Below are positions 25,786 to 36,707 of a stretch of 64,000 nucleotides of DNA, piece by piece. The position numbers were made by a program, and so were the translations under genes. The DNA is from Arcobacter venerupis. Its GTDB lineage: Bacteria > Campylobacterota > Campylobacteria > Campylobacterales > Arcobacteraceae. How positions within the stretch are numbered: the stretch's first letter is position 1; each line of letters opens with the position of its first letter. The notes under the pieces were generated by a model. It saw nothing but the letters and a program-made list of their open reading frames with translations. It was not told the DNA's origin and searched no databases. The stretch lies in the NCBI RefSeq assembly GCF_013201665.1, contig NZ_CP053840.1, positions 1,054,001 to 1,118,000 on the forward strand, in the 5' to 3' direction.

Positions 25786-27636
25786 TTAATCCTTTGGGGT
25801 AATAAAATAATTTGATATGATAATTGCATCTTTTTCATTTAAAACATTTTTTAATTCTTCAACAGATGCATTTTTGATTTTCTCAAATTCACCAAAATAT
25901 AAAAGAAGTTTTTTGATTTTTGCTTCTCCTATTCCTTTGATTTGTAATAGTGAAATTTGTTTGTCTTCTGCTCTTTTTTGTTTTTTGTGAAAATTGATTA
26001 CAAATCTGTGAGCTTCATCTCTTTGTCTTTGTACAAATTGCAGTCTTTTATCACTTGTTGATAATTTCAGATTTTTAAATTCTCCATTTTTATCTTTATA
26101 GTGAATAATATCTTTTGCTGCACCTTTTGCTCTGTGAGCCTTTGCATCAACTTTCTCTTTTGCAACCGCAATTATATCAAGATTTACTCCAACAGATGAA
26201 ACAATATCATAGGCTAATTTTAAAAGAGTTTCTCCACCATCAATAATCCATAAATCGGGTGCTGGATTTTTTTCAAAACTTTCAACTCTTCTTATTAACA
26301 TCTCTCTCATTTGTGAATATTCATCTTTTGATTCAAGATTATAGTGTCTAAAAGATTTCTTTTCAAAAGAGTTTAACTCTTCACTCCAAACAACCATAGC
26401 TCCTACAGTTGCTTGTCCCATCATATGCGAGTTATCATAACTTTCAACTCTAAAAGGAAGTGTTTGAAGTGTGAATAAATCTTTTAACTCTTCATAAATA
26501 GTTGTTTGATTTTTACTTGAATCAATTCGTAAAAGCTCTTCACAATTACTAAGGGCAATTTGAACAATATCTTTTTTCTTGTCTTTTTTAGGATTTATAA
26601 TTTTAATCTTTTTGCCAAATTTGATTTGTAGAAACTCTTCAAGTTCAACCGTATCAGATAACTCAATTCCCACTAAAATCTCTTTTGGTAAAAGAGGAAT
26701 TTCATTATCATAGTAGTTAATAATTGCTCTTTTATAAGCTTCTTCATAATCAAAATCAAAACTTTCATCAAAACTATCAACTTTTAAAAAGTCATGGCTT
26801 GAAGATGCAATTTTTCCATCTCTTATGAACATTCGTACAATTACTGCTTTTTTATTAGAAGCTGTGATTGTGAAAATATCTATATCTTCATTTGTTGTTA
26901 AATCAATTCCTGATTTTATTTGAGATTTTTCTATTGTTTTTATTCTATCTCTTATCATCATTGCATCTTCAAATCTAAAATCATTTGAATATTGCAACAT
27001 TCTTTCATTTAGTTTTGAGATTAATTTTGTTTTGTTGTAGATATATTCTAAGGCATTTTCTACAATTTTTGAATACTCTTCTTTTGAGATTTTATTTTCA
27101 CATGGGGCAAAACATTTTTTTATTTGATGGAACAAACAAGCGGTTTTACCCTTAACACAAGATTTTTTTTGCACAAGAGGAACTATTTCATAGATGCTAT
27201 CAAGCATATCTTTTGCACCTGTTGAGTATGGTCCAAAATATTTGATATTTTTGCCTTTATGGATTTTTCTTGTGATTTCAAGTCTTGGAAAATCTTCACC
27301 ATAATCAATTACAATATAAGGATAGGTTTTATCATCTCTTAGTAAAATATTGTATTTTGGTTTTAATTGTTTGATTAAAGAGTTTTCCAAAATCAAAGCA
27401 TCATGTTCATTTGGAACAACTATCCATTCGAGGGTTTCAACTTCACTAATCATTTTGTAAATTCGTGGCCCCAACTTATCAGCGGGTAATAGTTTTGGAG
27501 TAAATTTAAAATATGATTTAACTCTATTTTTAAGGACTTTTGCTTTTCCTATATAGAGTAAATGACCCTGTTTATCAAAGTATTGATAAACACCAGCATC
27601 AGAGGGAAGTTGTTTGAGTTTGTCTTGTAGATTCAT
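25786..27636 (-). CDS. uvrC: Excinuclease ABC subunit C
   Basis: The 616-residue protein has the GIY-YIG nuclease domain ([20 protein letters not shown] near residue 13), the UVR domain ([16 protein letters not shown]), the RNase H-like C-terminal nuclease ([20 protein letters not shown]) and a final helix-hairpin-helix pair. It cuts both sides of a lesion with UvrAB. It begins a unit with alr. Confidence 0.97.
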   Translation of the reverse strand: MNLQDKLKQLPSDAGVYQYFDKQGHLLYIGKAKVLKNRVKSYFKFTPKLLPADKLGPRIYKMISEVETLEWIVVPNEHDALILENSLIKQLKPKYNILLRDDKTYPYIVIDYGEDFPRLEITRKIHKGKNIKYFGPYSTGAKDMLDSIYEIVPLVQKKSCVKGKTACLFHQIKKCFAPCENKISKEEYSKIVENALEYIYNKTKLISKLNERMLQYSNDFRFEDAMMIRDRIKTIEKSQIKSGIDLTTNEDIDIFTITASNKKAVIVRMFIRDGKIASSSHDFLKVDSFDESFDFDYEEAYKRAIINYYDNEIPLLPKEILVGIELSDTVELEEFLQIKFGKKIKIINPKKDKKKDIVQIALSNCEELLRIDSSKNQTTIYEELKDLFTLQTLPFRVESYDNSHMMGQATVGAMVVWSEELNSFEKKSFRHYNLESKDEYSQMREMLIRRVESFEKNPAPDLWIIDGGETLLKLAYDIVSSVGVNLDIIAVAKEKVDAKAHRAKGAAKDIIHYKDKNGEFKNLKLSTSDKRLQFVQRQRDEAHRFVINFHKKQKRAEDKQISLLQIKGIGEAKIKKLLLYFGEFEKIKNASVEELKNVLNEKDAIIISNYFITPKD

Positions 27637-27760
27637 GGTGGAATAATACCCGAAACTGTTTAAAATATTTTAAAATTTGCAATGGTTAGAATATAAACAA
27701 CTAAAACCTCTGATTAGTGATTAATAAGACTAAAATGAATCCCTTGTCCAAGGAATTAAA

Positions 27761-28408
27761 ATGAAAGTGATAGAACTTAATAGAGATGAATATTTAGTCT
27801 CAGTGAAAAAAATAGCAGATTTTAAAAGTTTGTCATTTTCTAAAAATGCTCTAGAATGGTGGGATAATTACTACAGTTGGGAAAAATTTCCCCCTTTATG
27901 TTTAGTAAACGACAAAGGAAAACATGTTTGTTATTTATTTTACACCATTTCAAAAGATAATGAATATCTAACAATTCACAACCTTTTAACACCAAATACA
28001 CATAGAAGTTTCGGTTATGCCTATAAACTTTTAAAACATCTTTTTGCCCATTTAGCTGATAATAAAATTAGAAGATTCAAAATGAATTGTGTTAGTTCCT
28101 CTTTGGATTTTTATAATAAATTAGGCTTAGAGTATTGGGGAATTAATGATTTATCTCAATATTATTGCGATTTTAAAATGCCTCTTTTAGATATTAGTGA
28201 AATTCCCCAAATTGTAAAAGATTCAAGATTAAGTGAAATAAGTGATGAAAGAATTATGCAGATTTATGAAAAACTTAAAAATAATGGCACAGAAGTTGAA
28301 GAAAAAATGCTTGATAAATTTGAAGAATTAAAAGAAAAACTAGAAGGAAAATATCATTTTAATCTACTTCAAGAAAGAGTTGATGAGATTGAACCTCCTA
28401 AAGATTAG
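27761..28408 (+). CDS. GNAT family acetyltransferase-like protein
   Basis: The 215-residue protein has a GNAT-like fold, with the acetyl-CoA region around HNLLTPNTHRSFGYAYKLLKHLF, but the Q/R-x-x-G-x-G/A motif is divergent. The C-terminal 60 residues are a charged extension. It starts at AAGGAATTAAAATG, divergent from uvrC, and overlaps the end of the next minus-strand gene by 11 bp. The substrate is unknown. Confidence 0.7.
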   Translation: MKVIELNRDEYLVSVKKIADFKSLSFSKNALEWWDNYYSWEKFPPLCLVNDKGKHVCYLFYTISKDNEYLTIHNLLTPNTHRSFGYAYKLLKHLFAHLADNKIRRFKMNCVSSSLDFYNKLGLEYWGINDLSQYYCDFKMPLLDISEIPQIVKDSRLSEISDERIMQIYEKLKNNGTEVEEKMLDKFEELKEKLEGKYHFNLLQERVDEIEPPKD

Positions 28409-29144
28409 CCTCAAACCAAAGTTTGCAAAAACTATCATAAATGATTTTAAAGTGTTTTAGTTTTATTTTATGATAACTCTTTTTAGTTTGGAAATAATTA
28501 TTTAAAAGAATTTTTTCTTCATTTTTATTTAGATTAAATTCAACACAAACGCAAGCTAAATCAAAAAATCTGTCATTTGTTCCTGCATATTCCCAATCTA
28601 TTATTTTAAAGCCTTTTTTATTAAAAATTATATTTTTAGGATTTAAATCATGGTGTGTTAAAACAGGTTCAAATTTATAATTTTTTAGAACTTTTATACT
28701 TTTATGACATTTTCTTATTAGTTTTTTACTTTTTTGATTTGAAAGTTTCTTTGAATAGTTTTTTAAGTCAAAAGATAAATCATAGGCTTTTGTTTTTACT
28801 TTAAAATTGTGAAACTTTTTTATTTTTGATACTAAGTTTTTTAGTTCATTAGTAGATAATTTAGTTTTATGAATACCTTTTTCATACTCATAAATCATAA
28901 AATTTTCATTTAAAAAAATAGGTTTTGAAGCTATATTTTTTTTGTGAGCTTTTTTTTGAATTTCATATTCAAACTCACGGCTTATATTTACGCTCTCATT
29001 TGATTTGAAAACTCTAATTACATAGGAATTTGATGATGTTTTTAGAAGATAACTTATATTATTAAAGCCTTGACTTTTTAATAACTCAAGGCTTAATAAC
29101 TCTTCTTTAAATATATTGTAACTTTTAAGCGATTCTAAGTTCAA
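28398..29144 (-). CDS. Aminoglycoside/choline-kinase-family phosphotransferase
   Basis: The kinase core has LTHHDLNPKNIIF (the HxDxxxxN catalytic loop) followed by IIDWEYAGTNDRFFDLA (the DxD/DW metal site). Overall about 248 residues. An ATG exists at 29183, but it lies deep within pnuC; a TTG at 29144 with upstream GGAAACC gives a 20-bp overlap and is preferred. Its pairing with a PnuC transporter suggests a vitamin kinase such as thiamine or riboside kinase; choline kinase is an alternative. Confidence 0.75.
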   Translation of the reverse strand: MNLESLKSYNIFKEELLSLELLKSQGFNNISYLLKTSSNSYVIRVFKSNESVNISREFEYEIQKKAHKKNIASKPIFLNENFMIYEYEKGIHKTKLSTNELKNLVSKIKKFHNFKVKTKAYDLSFDLKNYSKKLSNQKSKKLIRKCHKSIKVLKNYKFEPVLTHHDLNPKNIIFNKKGFKIIDWEYAGTNDRFFDLACVCVEFNLNKNEEKILLNNYFQTKKSYHKIKLKHFKIIYDSFCKLWFEANL

Positions 29145-29748
29145 GGTTTCCGTACTCTTTTTTCCAGTTATTGTATGCAACAAAAGCTAAAATAGTATAT
29201 AAAGCAAATAAAATAGCCGTTAAATAAAAACCTTTATTTATATAAATATAAATAGAAACACTATCAATCACAATCCAATAAAGCCAGTTTTCTAAGACTT
29301 TTTTTGTAAGTGTATAAGTTGTAAATACTGCAAATACAGTTGTAAATGTATCCAAATAAGCATAATCGGCACTTGTATAATTTGCCATTATATAGCCTAA
29401 TCCAAAAGATAGAACTATCAGTGCTAAAATAATTTGTATATTTTTAGCCAAACCATAAGTCGATATTTCTAACTCTACATTCTTATTTTTAACATTTCCA
29501 TATTTCCATGAATACCAACCATAAACAGCCATTACTAAATAAAAAATATTTAATGCACTATCCATTAAAAGTGAAGCATCAAAAAATAAAATACTATAAA
29601 TTAAAGTACTAATAAATGCAGCAGGCCAACACCAAAGATTTTGTTTTATTGCCAAAACAAGATAAGTAACTGATAAAAATACAGCTAGCATTTCCCAAGA
29701 AGTCATATATGATATGGCTTCTTGAATATTATTTGTAAAATTTTCTAT
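29125..29748 (-). CDS. pnuC: PnuC/PnuT-type vitamin transporter
   Basis: This membrane protein has seven likely helices and PnuC signatures, such as NLWCWPAAFISTLIY, VYGWYSW, and YWIVIDSVSIYIYINKGFY. It imports nicotinamide riboside or thiamine by facilitated diffusion, with trapping by a kinase. An ATG at 29706 gives 193 residues. The frame is open upstream for another 14 codons (IENFTNNIQEAISY), beginning with an ATA preceded by AAGG, so an AUA start at 29748 is possible. The neighbour kinase supports salvage. Confidence 0.85.
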   Translation of the reverse strand: MENFTNNIQEAISYMTSWEMLAVFLSVTYLVLAIKQNLWCWPAAFISTLIYSILFFDASLLMDSALNIFYLVMAVYGWYSWKYGNVKNKNVELEISTYGLAKNIQIILALIVLSFGLGYIMANYTSADYAYLDTFTTVFAVFTTYTLTKKVLENWLYWIVIDSVSIYIYINKGFYLTAILFALYTILAFVAYNNWKKEYGNLELRIA

Positions 29749-29757
29749 TGTAAAACC

Positions 29758-30303
29758 TTATTTTAAAAGTTTTTTTATGTCAGCTTCTATTGATTCAGGA
29801 GTTGTTGTACTTGCATATCTATCTACAATATTTCCCTCTTTATCAACTAAAAACTTAGTAAAATTCCATTTTATATTTTCTGTTCCTAAAATTCCTTTTT
29901 GGTTAGCTTTTAAAAATGTATATAAAGGCGATTCATTTTCACCATTTACATCTATTTTTGCGAACATATCAAATTTTACTTCATAAGTTAAACTACAAAA
30001 TTCTTTGATTTTTTCATTTGATTCTGGTTCTTGATTTGCAAATTGATTAGATGGAAATCCTAAAACCATAAAATTTTCATTTTTGTATTTATCAAAAAGG
30101 TTTTCTAATCCTTCATATTGACCAGTAAATCCACATTTACTAGCAACATTTACAATCAAAAGAACTTTTCCTTTGTACTTAGACATTGAAACTTCTTGCC
30201 CATCTATTGTTTTTACATTAAAGTCATAGATACTCATTTTATTTTCCTTTGCATTTATAAAACTAAAAATTAGTAAAAGTGAAAGTACTATTTTTTTAAT
30301 CAT
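29758..30303 (-). CDS. Periplasmic glutathione peroxidase-like protein
   Basis: The 181-residue thioredoxin-fold protein has a signal peptide (about 1-18). Catalytic residues are Cys57 (ASKCGFT), Gln87 (PSNQFANQE) and Trp146 (IKWNFTKF). It carries Cys, not selenocysteine. It would reduce peroxides in the periplasm, in many bacteria with thioredoxin rather than glutathione. Its stop is 9 nt upstream of the proposed pnuC start, suggesting cotranscription. Confidence 0.9.
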   Translation of the reverse strand: MIKKIVLSLLLIFSFINAKENKMSIYDFNVKTIDGQEVSMSKYKGKVLLIVNVASKCGFTGQYEGLENLFDKYKNENFMVLGFPSNQFANQEPESNEKIKEFCSLTYEVKFDMFAKIDVNGENESPLYTFLKANQKGILGTENIKWNFTKFLVDKEGNIVDRYASTTTPESIEADIKKLLK

Positions 30304-30517
30304 ATTATTCCTTTATTTGATTTAATTTTAAATAAGATTAATTTTATCTAATTTTATAATTAACTTGTACTTTAAATATGTTAAGTTATCAAAAGAATAA
30401 TCATTTAGAAATATATACATCTGTTTAAAAATTAGTATATTTGAAAAAAACTTTTTTTAAATAAGATGATACTATTATTAATGTTACAAAAATATCTATG
30501 AGATAAAGGGGTAATTA
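30304..30517. promoter_or_regulatory. AT-rich divergent region between gpx-like gene and chemoreceptor
   Basis: This 214-bp gap holds the promoters of both flanking genes. A 13-base string, TATATACATCTGT, at 30412-30424 also occurs at 16775-16787 before the Cache/CheW gene. GGGGTAATTA before the ATG is the likely ribosome site. No tRNA or small gene seen. Confidence 0.5.
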
Positions 30518-32923
30518 ATGAAAAAATTAAATTTTGGAAGTAAATTATTATTGATTTTAGTTTCAATAACTGTAATTTCTTTGAGCTTAATGATATATAT
30601 CGTTTCATCATATTCTTACACAAATTCAAGAGATGATGCACAAAGTTATATAAATGAACTTACAGAAAAAAATGCTTTAGAAGTTAAAAATACTTTAGAT
30701 AAAGCAATCGTAATTTCAAACTCTATTGCAAATAGATACACAAGTTCAATTGAACATGATGAAAAACTTTCAGAAGAAGGAACAATAAGATATTTAAAAT
30801 CTCTTCTTGAAAATAATAAATTTATTTTAGGTGCTTGGTTTACTTTTGAAGAAGGAACTAATTTTTATGAAAAAAATGATGGTTCAGGTAACCCAAATTA
30901 CTATACAAAAGCGGGAAATTTTCAACCTTATGTAGTGAGAAATAATGATGGAACTTTTACAATTCAACCTGCATCTGCATTTGATTTAGCATCTGAATGG
31001 ATAAATCTTCCATATAAAAATAAAGGCATTTCAATAACTGAACCATACAATTATGATGTTGATGGAAAAACTATTCTTATGACGACAGTTTCTTCTCCTG
31101 TTTATTATAAAGGTAAATTTATTGGAGCTGTTGGAGTTGATTTCTCACTTGATTACTTTAATAAAAAATCTAATGAAATCAAATTATTTAAAACTGGTTA
31201 TACAACAATTCTTGATTCTTATGGAAAAATAATAAGTCATCCCACAAAAGAAATCTTAGGTAAAAATATAAAAGATATTAGTAGAAGTCCAAATCTTCTA
31301 AAATCTTTAGAGTTTAACAAAAAAGGAGAATCTTATTCTTATATCGATAAAAATATAAGAAATGGTGAAAATTCATATTTCTATATTTATCCTTTTGAAT
31401 TTGGTGAAACAAAAACTTATTGGTCTTTTGTATCAATTGTACCTGAAAATGAATATTTAGAAAAAGCAACATTCATTCGTAATTTTTCTATTGTTTGTGG
31501 TTTAATCGTATTAATAATAATCATTCTTGTACTAATTTATAGTATGAAAGTGTTGAATAAAAACTTGACTATTATAAAAGATGGTTTATTGAATTTTTTC
31601 TCTTACCTAAATAAAGAGAGTAAAAATGCACAACTCATAAAAATAAATTCTACAGATGAATTTGGTCAAATGGCAGAAATGATAAATGAAAATATTAAAA
31701 AAACAGAAAATTTAATTATTCAAGATAATGATCTTATTGAAGATGTAAAAAGTGTTGTTAATGAAGTGAAAAATGGAAGATTTGATAAAAGAATAGAAAG
31801 AAATACAGAAAATGCAAATCTTGAAGAGCTTAAAAATACTTTTAATGAAATGTTAGAAACAACAAAAAATAGCGTAGGTTATGACATAAATAAAATTGCA
31901 CAAGTGTTAAATAATTTTGTAAAACTTGATTTTAGAGGAAGAATTGATGATAAAGGTAATATTGCAGTTGGGATAAATAATTTAGCAAATATTATTACTC
32001 AAATGTTAGTAGAAAATAAAACAAATGGTCTAACTTTAGATGAAAGTTCAAATATACTTTTATCAAATGTAGATAAATTAAACCAAAGTTCAAATGAAGC
32101 AGCAGCATCTTTAGAAGAAACAGCAGCAGCAATAGAAGAGATAACTTCAAATATTAGAAATAATACAGAGAATATTTCAAAAATGGCAATTCTTTCAAAT
32201 GAAGTAACAGCTTCTGCTTCTCAAGGTGAAAAATTAGCGAATCAAACAACAGTTTCAATGGATGAAATAAATAATCAAGTAAACCTGATAAATGAAGCAA
32301 TAACAGTGATTGACCAAATTGCTTTCCAAACAAATATTCTTTCTTTAAATGCAGCCGTAGAAGCAGCAACAGCAGGAGAAGCAGGAAAAGGATTCGCAGT
32401 AGTTGCAGCAGAAGTGAGAAACCTAGCTTCAAGGTCAGCAGATGCTGCACGTGAGATAAAAAGTATAGTAGAGACAGCAACAGTAAAAGCAAATGATGGT
32501 AAAAAAATAGCTGGAAATATGATAGAGGGATATAAACAATTAAATGGAAATATCACTCATACAATAAATTTAATACAAGATATACAAAATGCATCAAAAG
32601 AGCAGTTGTTAGGAATTGAACAGATAAATGATGCAGTAAATCAATTGGACCAACAAACACAACAAAATGCAGCAGTAGCATCACAAACACATGATGTGGC
32701 AGTGTTAACAGATGAAATAGCAAAACTAATAGTAAGTGATGCAAATGCAAAAGAGTTTGCAGGAAAAAATGAAGTAAAAGCAAAAGATGTAAAAACAAAT
32801 AACTATCAAAGAGAGTCAAAACAAGAGATTAAAAGAGAAAAATCTCCAATTTTAAAAACTTCAAGTCATAAAAAAGAGATAAAAACTCAAACTACAAACG
32901 ATAATGAGTGGGAAAGCTTTTAA
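30518..32923 (+). CDS. Methyl-accepting chemotaxis protein with dCache sensor
   Basis: The 801-residue protein has a transmembrane helix (about 9-31), a periplasmic double-Cache sensor (about 35-310, with [20 protein letters not shown]) and a second helix (about 323-346). HAMP and linker segments follow. The signalling helix contains the conserved tip [19 protein letters not shown]-like [20 protein letters not shown]. The protein ends NDNEWESF, like the NWETF tether for CheR/CheB. Its last 280 residues are almost identical to the 33187 gene. Confidence 0.95.
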   Translation: MKKLNFGSKLLLILVSITVISLSLMIYIVSSYSYTNSRDDAQSYINELTEKNALEVKNTLDKAIVISNSIANRYTSSIEHDEKLSEEGTIRYLKSLLENNKFILGAWFTFEEGTNFYEKNDGSGNPNYYTKAGNFQPYVVRNNDGTFTIQPASAFDLASEWINLPYKNKGISITEPYNYDVDGKTILMTTVSSPVYYKGKFIGAVGVDFSLDYFNKKSNEIKLFKTGYTTILDSYGKIISHPTKEILGKNIKDISRSPNLLKSLEFNKKGESYSYIDKNIRNGENSYFYIYPFEFGETKTYWSFVSIVPENEYLEKATFIRNFSIVCGLIVLIIIILVLIYSMKVLNKNLTIIKDGLLNFFSYLNKESKNAQLIKINSTDEFGQMAEMINENIKKTENLIIQDNDLIEDVKSVVNEVKNGRFDKRIERNTENANLEELKNTFNEMLETTKNSVGYDINKIAQVLNNFVKLDFRGRIDDKGNIAVGINNLANIITQMLVENKTNGLTLDESSNILLSNVDKLNQSSNEAAASLEETAAAIEEITSNIRNNTENISKMAILSNEVTASASQGEKLANQTTVSMDEINNQVNLINEAITVIDQIAFQTNILSLNAAVEAATAGEAGKGFAVVAAEVRNLASRSADAAREIKSIVETATVKANDGKKIAGNMIEGYKQLNGNITHTINLIQDIQNASKEQLLGIEQINDAVNQLDQQTQQNAAVASQTHDVAVLTDEIAKLIVSDANAKEFAGKNEVKAKDVKTNNYQRESKQEIKREKSPILKTSSHKKEIKTQTTNDNEWESF

Positions 32924-32937
32924 GCTCTCCCCTTTTT
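32910..32937 (+). terminator. Terminator overlapping the end of the dCache chemoreceptor gene
   Basis: GGGAAAGCTT (32910-32919) pairs with AAGCTCTCCC (32922-32931) with one mismatch, then CTTTTT. The 5' arm codes for the WESF end of the protein. The same hairpin closes the second chemoreceptor gene. Confidence 0.65.
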
Positions 32938-32949
32938 ACATAAAAAAAA

Positions 32950-33017
32950 TAACGCAAAAAATAACGCAAAATAAACTAAAATAATTATCTTTTTTTTCTT
33001 TTTAATATCATAACGCA
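32950..33017. repeat. Three TAACGCA repeats between the two chemoreceptor genes
   Basis: TAACGCA occurs at 32950-32956, 32962-32968 (period 12) and 33011-33017, in the 263-bp gap ahead of the second chemoreceptor gene. The rest of the gap is AT-rich, and a TAAAAT box at 33156-33161 could be the -10 of that gene. No gene is seen. Confidence 0.35.
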
Positions 33018-33186
33018 TTCAATTATGAAGAAATAAAAATTAATATTATAAATTAGTAATGTTTGTTAAATTTAATAAATAATTATAAAAATAATGGTTA
33101 ATAAATAATTAATGAAAAGTACATAAAAAGTATACAAAAATAATAAAAATATAGATAAAATACAAAATAAAGGATAAGGAGAACGG

Positions 33187-35199
33187 ATGATAAATAATAT
33201 GAAAGTGAGTTCTAAACTGGGATTAGGATTTGGATTTTTAGTAGTGTTAGTGATATTTCTTGGAATAGTTTCTGTACAAAAGATGTCGACAGTAAATGAA
33301 CAATCTACAATTATAACCCAAAATTGGATGCCAAGTATAAAGGTAATTGAAGAGATAAATACAAATACCTCAGATTTTCGTATTGCTCAATATAGTCACA
33401 TATTAGCACAAACTCCTGAAGGTATGAAAAATGCTGAAAAAGATATGGATGAAGTATTAGCTACGATGAAAGAAAATCGAGAAGTATATGAAAAACTTAT
33501 ATCTACTTCTGAAGAAAAAGCATTATATGAAAATTTTTCAAAAGAGTTTGATATATATATGCAAATACATAAAGAATTACTTTCTATATCAAGGGAAAAT
33601 AAAACAGAAGAAGCACAAAAAATTATTGATAAAAGTAAAAAAGAATTTGATGAATTTTCTTCTACTTTACTAAAATTGGTAAAAATCAATGTTGATGGTG
33701 GAGAAAAATCAAGTAAAGATGGAGATGAAATATATAATAATGCAAAAATATTACTTATTACTATTATAATTATATGTATTATCTTGTCTCTTCTAATAGC
33801 TTATTTTATTAGCAATTCAATAGTTAATTCTTTGAAAAACGTACAAGATGGATTAATTAGTTTTTTTGCCTATTTGAATAGAGAATCTACAACAGTTAAG
33901 CTAATAAATCTAAATACAAAAGATGAATTTGGAGTTATGGCAAAAATTGTAAACGAAAATATAGAAAAAACTGAAAAAGGTATTGAAGAAGATAGAAAAT
34001 TAATTGATGAAGCAATCACTGTTTTAGGAGAGTTTGAAAAAGGAGATTTAGGTCAAAGACTAAATATAAATGTTTCGAACCCAGCTTTAATGCAGTTAAA
34101 AAATGTATTAAATAAAATGGCTTCAAATTTAGAAATAAATATTGATAATGTTCTTACTATATTAGAACAATATAGTAATTATAAATATCTAAATAAAATT
34201 GATAAAAAAGATTTAACAGAACAACTTTTAAAATTAGCAAATGGTGTAAATACTTTAGGTGATTCTATTACTGGAATGCTAATAGAGAATAAAACAAATG
34301 GTTTAACATTAGATGAAAGTTCAAATATCTTATTGAAAAATGTGGATAAACTAAATGTTAGTTCAAATGAAGCAGCAGCATCGTTAGAAGAGACAGCAGC
34401 GGCAATTGAAGAGATAACATCAAATATTAGAAATAACACACAAAATATAGCAAAAATGGCAACTTTTTCAAATGGAGTAACAGCTTCAGCCTCAGAGGGT
34501 GAGAGATTAGCAAATCAAACAACTCAATCTATGGATGAGATAAATACACAAGTTAATCTAATAAATGAATCAATAACAGTAATTGACCAAATTGCTTTTC
34601 AAACAAATATTCTTTCATTAAATGCTGCTGTAGAAGCAGCAACAGCAGGAGAAGCTGGAAAAGGCTTTGCCGTAGTTGCAGCAGAAGTGCGAAATCTAGC
34701 TTCAAGGTCAGCAGAAGCCGCAAAAGAGATAAAAGCAATAGTAGAAAATGCAACAAAAAAAGCGAATCAAGGGAAAGATATAGCTAATAATATGATAAGT
34801 GGATATAAAGAGTTAAATCAAAATATTCAACAAACAATAAACCTAATCCAAGATATTGAGATGTCAAGTAAAGAGCAATTAACAGGAATAGAACAAATAA
34901 ATGATGCAGTAAATCAGCTAGATCAACAAACACAACAAAATGCAGCAGTTGCATCACAAACACATGATGTAGCAGTGTTAACAGATGAAATAGCAAAACT
35001 AATAGTAAGTGATGCAAATTCAAAAGAGTTTGCAGGAAAAAATGAAGTAAAAGCGAAAAATGTAAAAACAAATAACCATCAAAGAGAGATAAAACAAGAG
35101 ATTAAAAGAGAAAAAACAGTAACAAGTACAAAAACTGCAACAAAAAAACAAGAGATAAAACCTCAAACTTCAAATGACAATGAATGGGAAAGCTTTTAA
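33187..35199 (+). CDS. Methyl-accepting chemotaxis protein with four-helix-bundle sensor
   Basis: The 670-residue protein has a first helix (about 12-32), a periplasmic four-helix-bundle sensor (about 35-190), a second helix (about 192-213), HAMP, and the signalling domain with [20 protein letters not shown]. It ends NDNEWESF. From about residue 370 it is nearly the same as the 30518 product, but sensors and HAMP regions differ. A good ribosome site (GGATAAGGAG) precedes ATG. Confidence 0.95.
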   Translation: MINNMKVSSKLGLGFGFLVVLVIFLGIVSVQKMSTVNEQSTIITQNWMPSIKVIEEINTNTSDFRIAQYSHILAQTPEGMKNAEKDMDEVLATMKENREVYEKLISTSEEKALYENFSKEFDIYMQIHKELLSISRENKTEEAQKIIDKSKKEFDEFSSTLLKLVKINVDGGEKSSKDGDEIYNNAKILLITIIIICIILSLLIAYFISNSIVNSLKNVQDGLISFFAYLNRESTTVKLINLNTKDEFGVMAKIVNENIEKTEKGIEEDRKLIDEAITVLGEFEKGDLGQRLNINVSNPALMQLKNVLNKMASNLEINIDNVLTILEQYSNYKYLNKIDKKDLTEQLLKLANGVNTLGDSITGMLIENKTNGLTLDESSNILLKNVDKLNVSSNEAAASLEETAAAIEEITSNIRNNTQNIAKMATFSNGVTASASEGERLANQTTQSMDEINTQVNLINESITVIDQIAFQTNILSLNAAVEAATAGEAGKGFAVVAAEVRNLASRSAEAAKEIKAIVENATKKANQGKDIANNMISGYKELNQNIQQTINLIQDIEMSSKEQLTGIEQINDAVNQLDQQTQQNAAVASQTHDVAVLTDEIAKLIVSDANSKEFAGKNEVKAKNVKTNNHQREIKQEIKREKTVTSTKTATKKQEIKPQTSNDNEWESF

Positions 35200-35207
35200 G
35201 CTCTCCC
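35186..35207 (+). terminator. Hairpin overlapping the end of the second chemoreceptor gene
   Basis: GGGAAAGCTT pairs with AAGCTCTCCC with one mismatch. It is the same hairpin as at 32910-32931. A weaker T-run follows (TAAATTTATAC), so it is less clearly a terminator. Confidence 0.45.
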
Positions 35208-35282
35208 TAAATTTATACAAATACTTTTAATTATTTTTATAATAATTTGATAAAATAAAATCAAAATAAAAAAAGGTAAAAT

Positions 35283-35978
35283 GTGCACAAAAAATTAGAA
35301 ATATTAAATAAAATTGAACATAAGAATAAAGGAGTAAGTGAAGTTACAGATTTTCTTTATTCAAAAGAACTAATAAATGCACCTCTTGCATTATCAGAGT
35401 TTTTTGAAGCTTGCAAAAATTATCCTATATTTTTTGCAAAAGATAAAGATGGTAAATGGTTTTCTTCGGTTCTTTTAGGTTACAAAGAGAATGAAAATCT
35501 ATTTGTAGATGAAAATGGTGCTTGGAAAGAGTTGCATTATATTCCTGCATTTATTAGAAGTTATCCTTTTATTTTATCAAATAAAGAGTCGACAAAAGAG
35601 TTACTTTTAACAGTTGAAAGTTCATTTTTGAATGAAAAAGAGTCTTCAAAAAAATTATTTGATGAAAATGGTAATAATAGTGAATTTTTAAATAATGTTT
35701 TAAAGTTTTTAAATCAATATTATGCAGATTCTTTATCTACATCTGAATTTATAAAACAGTTAGATGAATGGGAATTATTAGAAGAAAAAGTTGCAAATGT
35801 TGTTAATAGTAAAAATGAGAAATTTAGTTTAAATGGATTTTTTGTTGTAAATGAAGAAAAATTAAAACATTTAAGCAAAAAGAAAAAAGATGATATCTGT
35901 GCAAAAAATGCTTACGCTTTAATCACAGCTCATTTAATTTCGCTTTCAAATATTCATAAATTAGGAAGTATTAAATAA
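35283..35978 (+). CDS. SapC family protein
   Basis: The 231-residue protein has the SapC core with HYIPAFIRSYPFIL (about 83-96). The start is GTG at 35283; the ATG two bases earlier is in another frame and stops at once. The ribosome site AAAAGG is 5-8 nt away. SapC proteins are found with S-layer and surface structures in Campylobacter, but their role is not certain. No transport gene is adjacent. Confidence 0.72.
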   Translation: MHKKLEILNKIEHKNKGVSEVTDFLYSKELINAPLALSEFFEACKNYPIFFAKDKDGKWFSSVLLGYKENENLFVDENGAWKELHYIPAFIRSYPFILSNKESTKELLLTVESSFLNEKESSKKLFDENGNNSEFLNNVLKFLNQYYADSLSTSEFIKQLDEWELLEEKVANVVNSKNEKFSLNGFFVVNEEKLKHLSKKKKDDICAKNAYALITAHLISLSNIHKLGSIK

Positions 35979-36025
35979 AGAATTAAAAAGTATGTTTTTT
36001 AATAGTTAATTTCAAGGTAAATTAA

Positions 36026-36283
36026 ATGAATAGTTATTTCAATATTTTGATAAAATTGTTGATATTCCTAATTATTTTAATCTTGATTTTAATGACTTTA
36101 TTTTTTGCTAATATTATAAATTTTAACTTTGATGATTTTAAAAATGATAATTCTCTTAAGAATTATAAGAAATCATCAGAAGAACTTAGCGATGAAAAAA
36201 TCAAAAAGATAAATGATTCTTTAGAAAAAAGAGAAGAAAGAATAAAAGCATTAAAAGAAATAGGTAAAAAATTAGGCGGCTAA
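36026..36283 (+). CDS. Small single-helix membrane protein
   Basis: The 85-residue product has one strong transmembrane helix at about residues 7-31 (ILIKLLIFLIILILILMTLF), then a charged stretch with a likely coiled coil (EERIKALKEIGKKLGG). No family recognised. It is convergent with the 36288 gene, with 4 nt between them. Confidence 0.55.
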   Translation: MNSYFNILIKLLIFLIILILILMTLFFANIINFNFDDFKNDNSLKNYKKSSEELSDEKIKKINDSLEKREERIKALKEIGKKLGG

Positions 36284-36295
36284 ATTTTTATTTAG
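36280..36295. terminator. Small AT-rich hairpin between convergent genes
   Basis: CTAAAT pairs with ATTTAG around TTTT, then TTTTT. The stem is weak (one G:C pair), so confidence is low. Confidence 0.3.
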
Positions 36296-36707
36296 TTTTT
36301 AATAAAACAAAAATAAAATAAGCACCCAAAAAACTCACAGGTGCAAAAAAATAGTTATGAATTGGCACTTCTGAAATTAAATAAGCAAAGAAATTTAATA
36401 CAAAAACAAAAATTATAAATTTAAGTATGCTATTCATTTGTTCTTCAAAAATAGTAAGTTTTAATATCTCTACTTTATTAAGAACTACTAATAAAAAAAA
36501 GATATTTATAAACATAGAGAAAAAAGACATTCTAATATTATTACTTTCTGAGATATTTAATATCTGAGATAAAAGAATAATTGAAATAGCTATTATAGAA
36601 CCATATTTTGCAATAATATCTAAATCAATAACTTTTTTAAAACAACAATTTGAGATTGACCATAAAAGTCTTTTTTTCTTATTTTTCATTTTGAAATATT
36701 GGTTCAT
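36288..36707 (-). CDS. Small multi-helix membrane protein downstream of motB
   Basis: The 139-residue product has about four hydrophobic segments (for example IIAISIILLSQILNIS and FFLLVVLNKVEIL) and a charged N-terminus MNQYFKMKNKKKRL. No family recognised. It overlaps the 3' end of motB by 29 bp and is likely cotranscribed with motAB, so a link to motility is possible but unproved. Confidence 0.55.
   Translation of the reverse strand: MNQYFKMKNKKKRLLWSISNCCFKKVIDLDIIAKYGSIIAISIILLSQILNISESNNIRMSFFSMFINIFFLLVVLNKVEILKLTIFEEQMNSILKFIIFVFVLNFFAYLISEVPIHNYFFAPVSFLGAYFIFVLLKTK

Noticed and set aside
27742-27753. CCTTG/CAAGG inverted repeat before the GNAT gene as a ribosome-site hairpin
   Set aside because: The loop would have only two bases, too tight to form as drawn.
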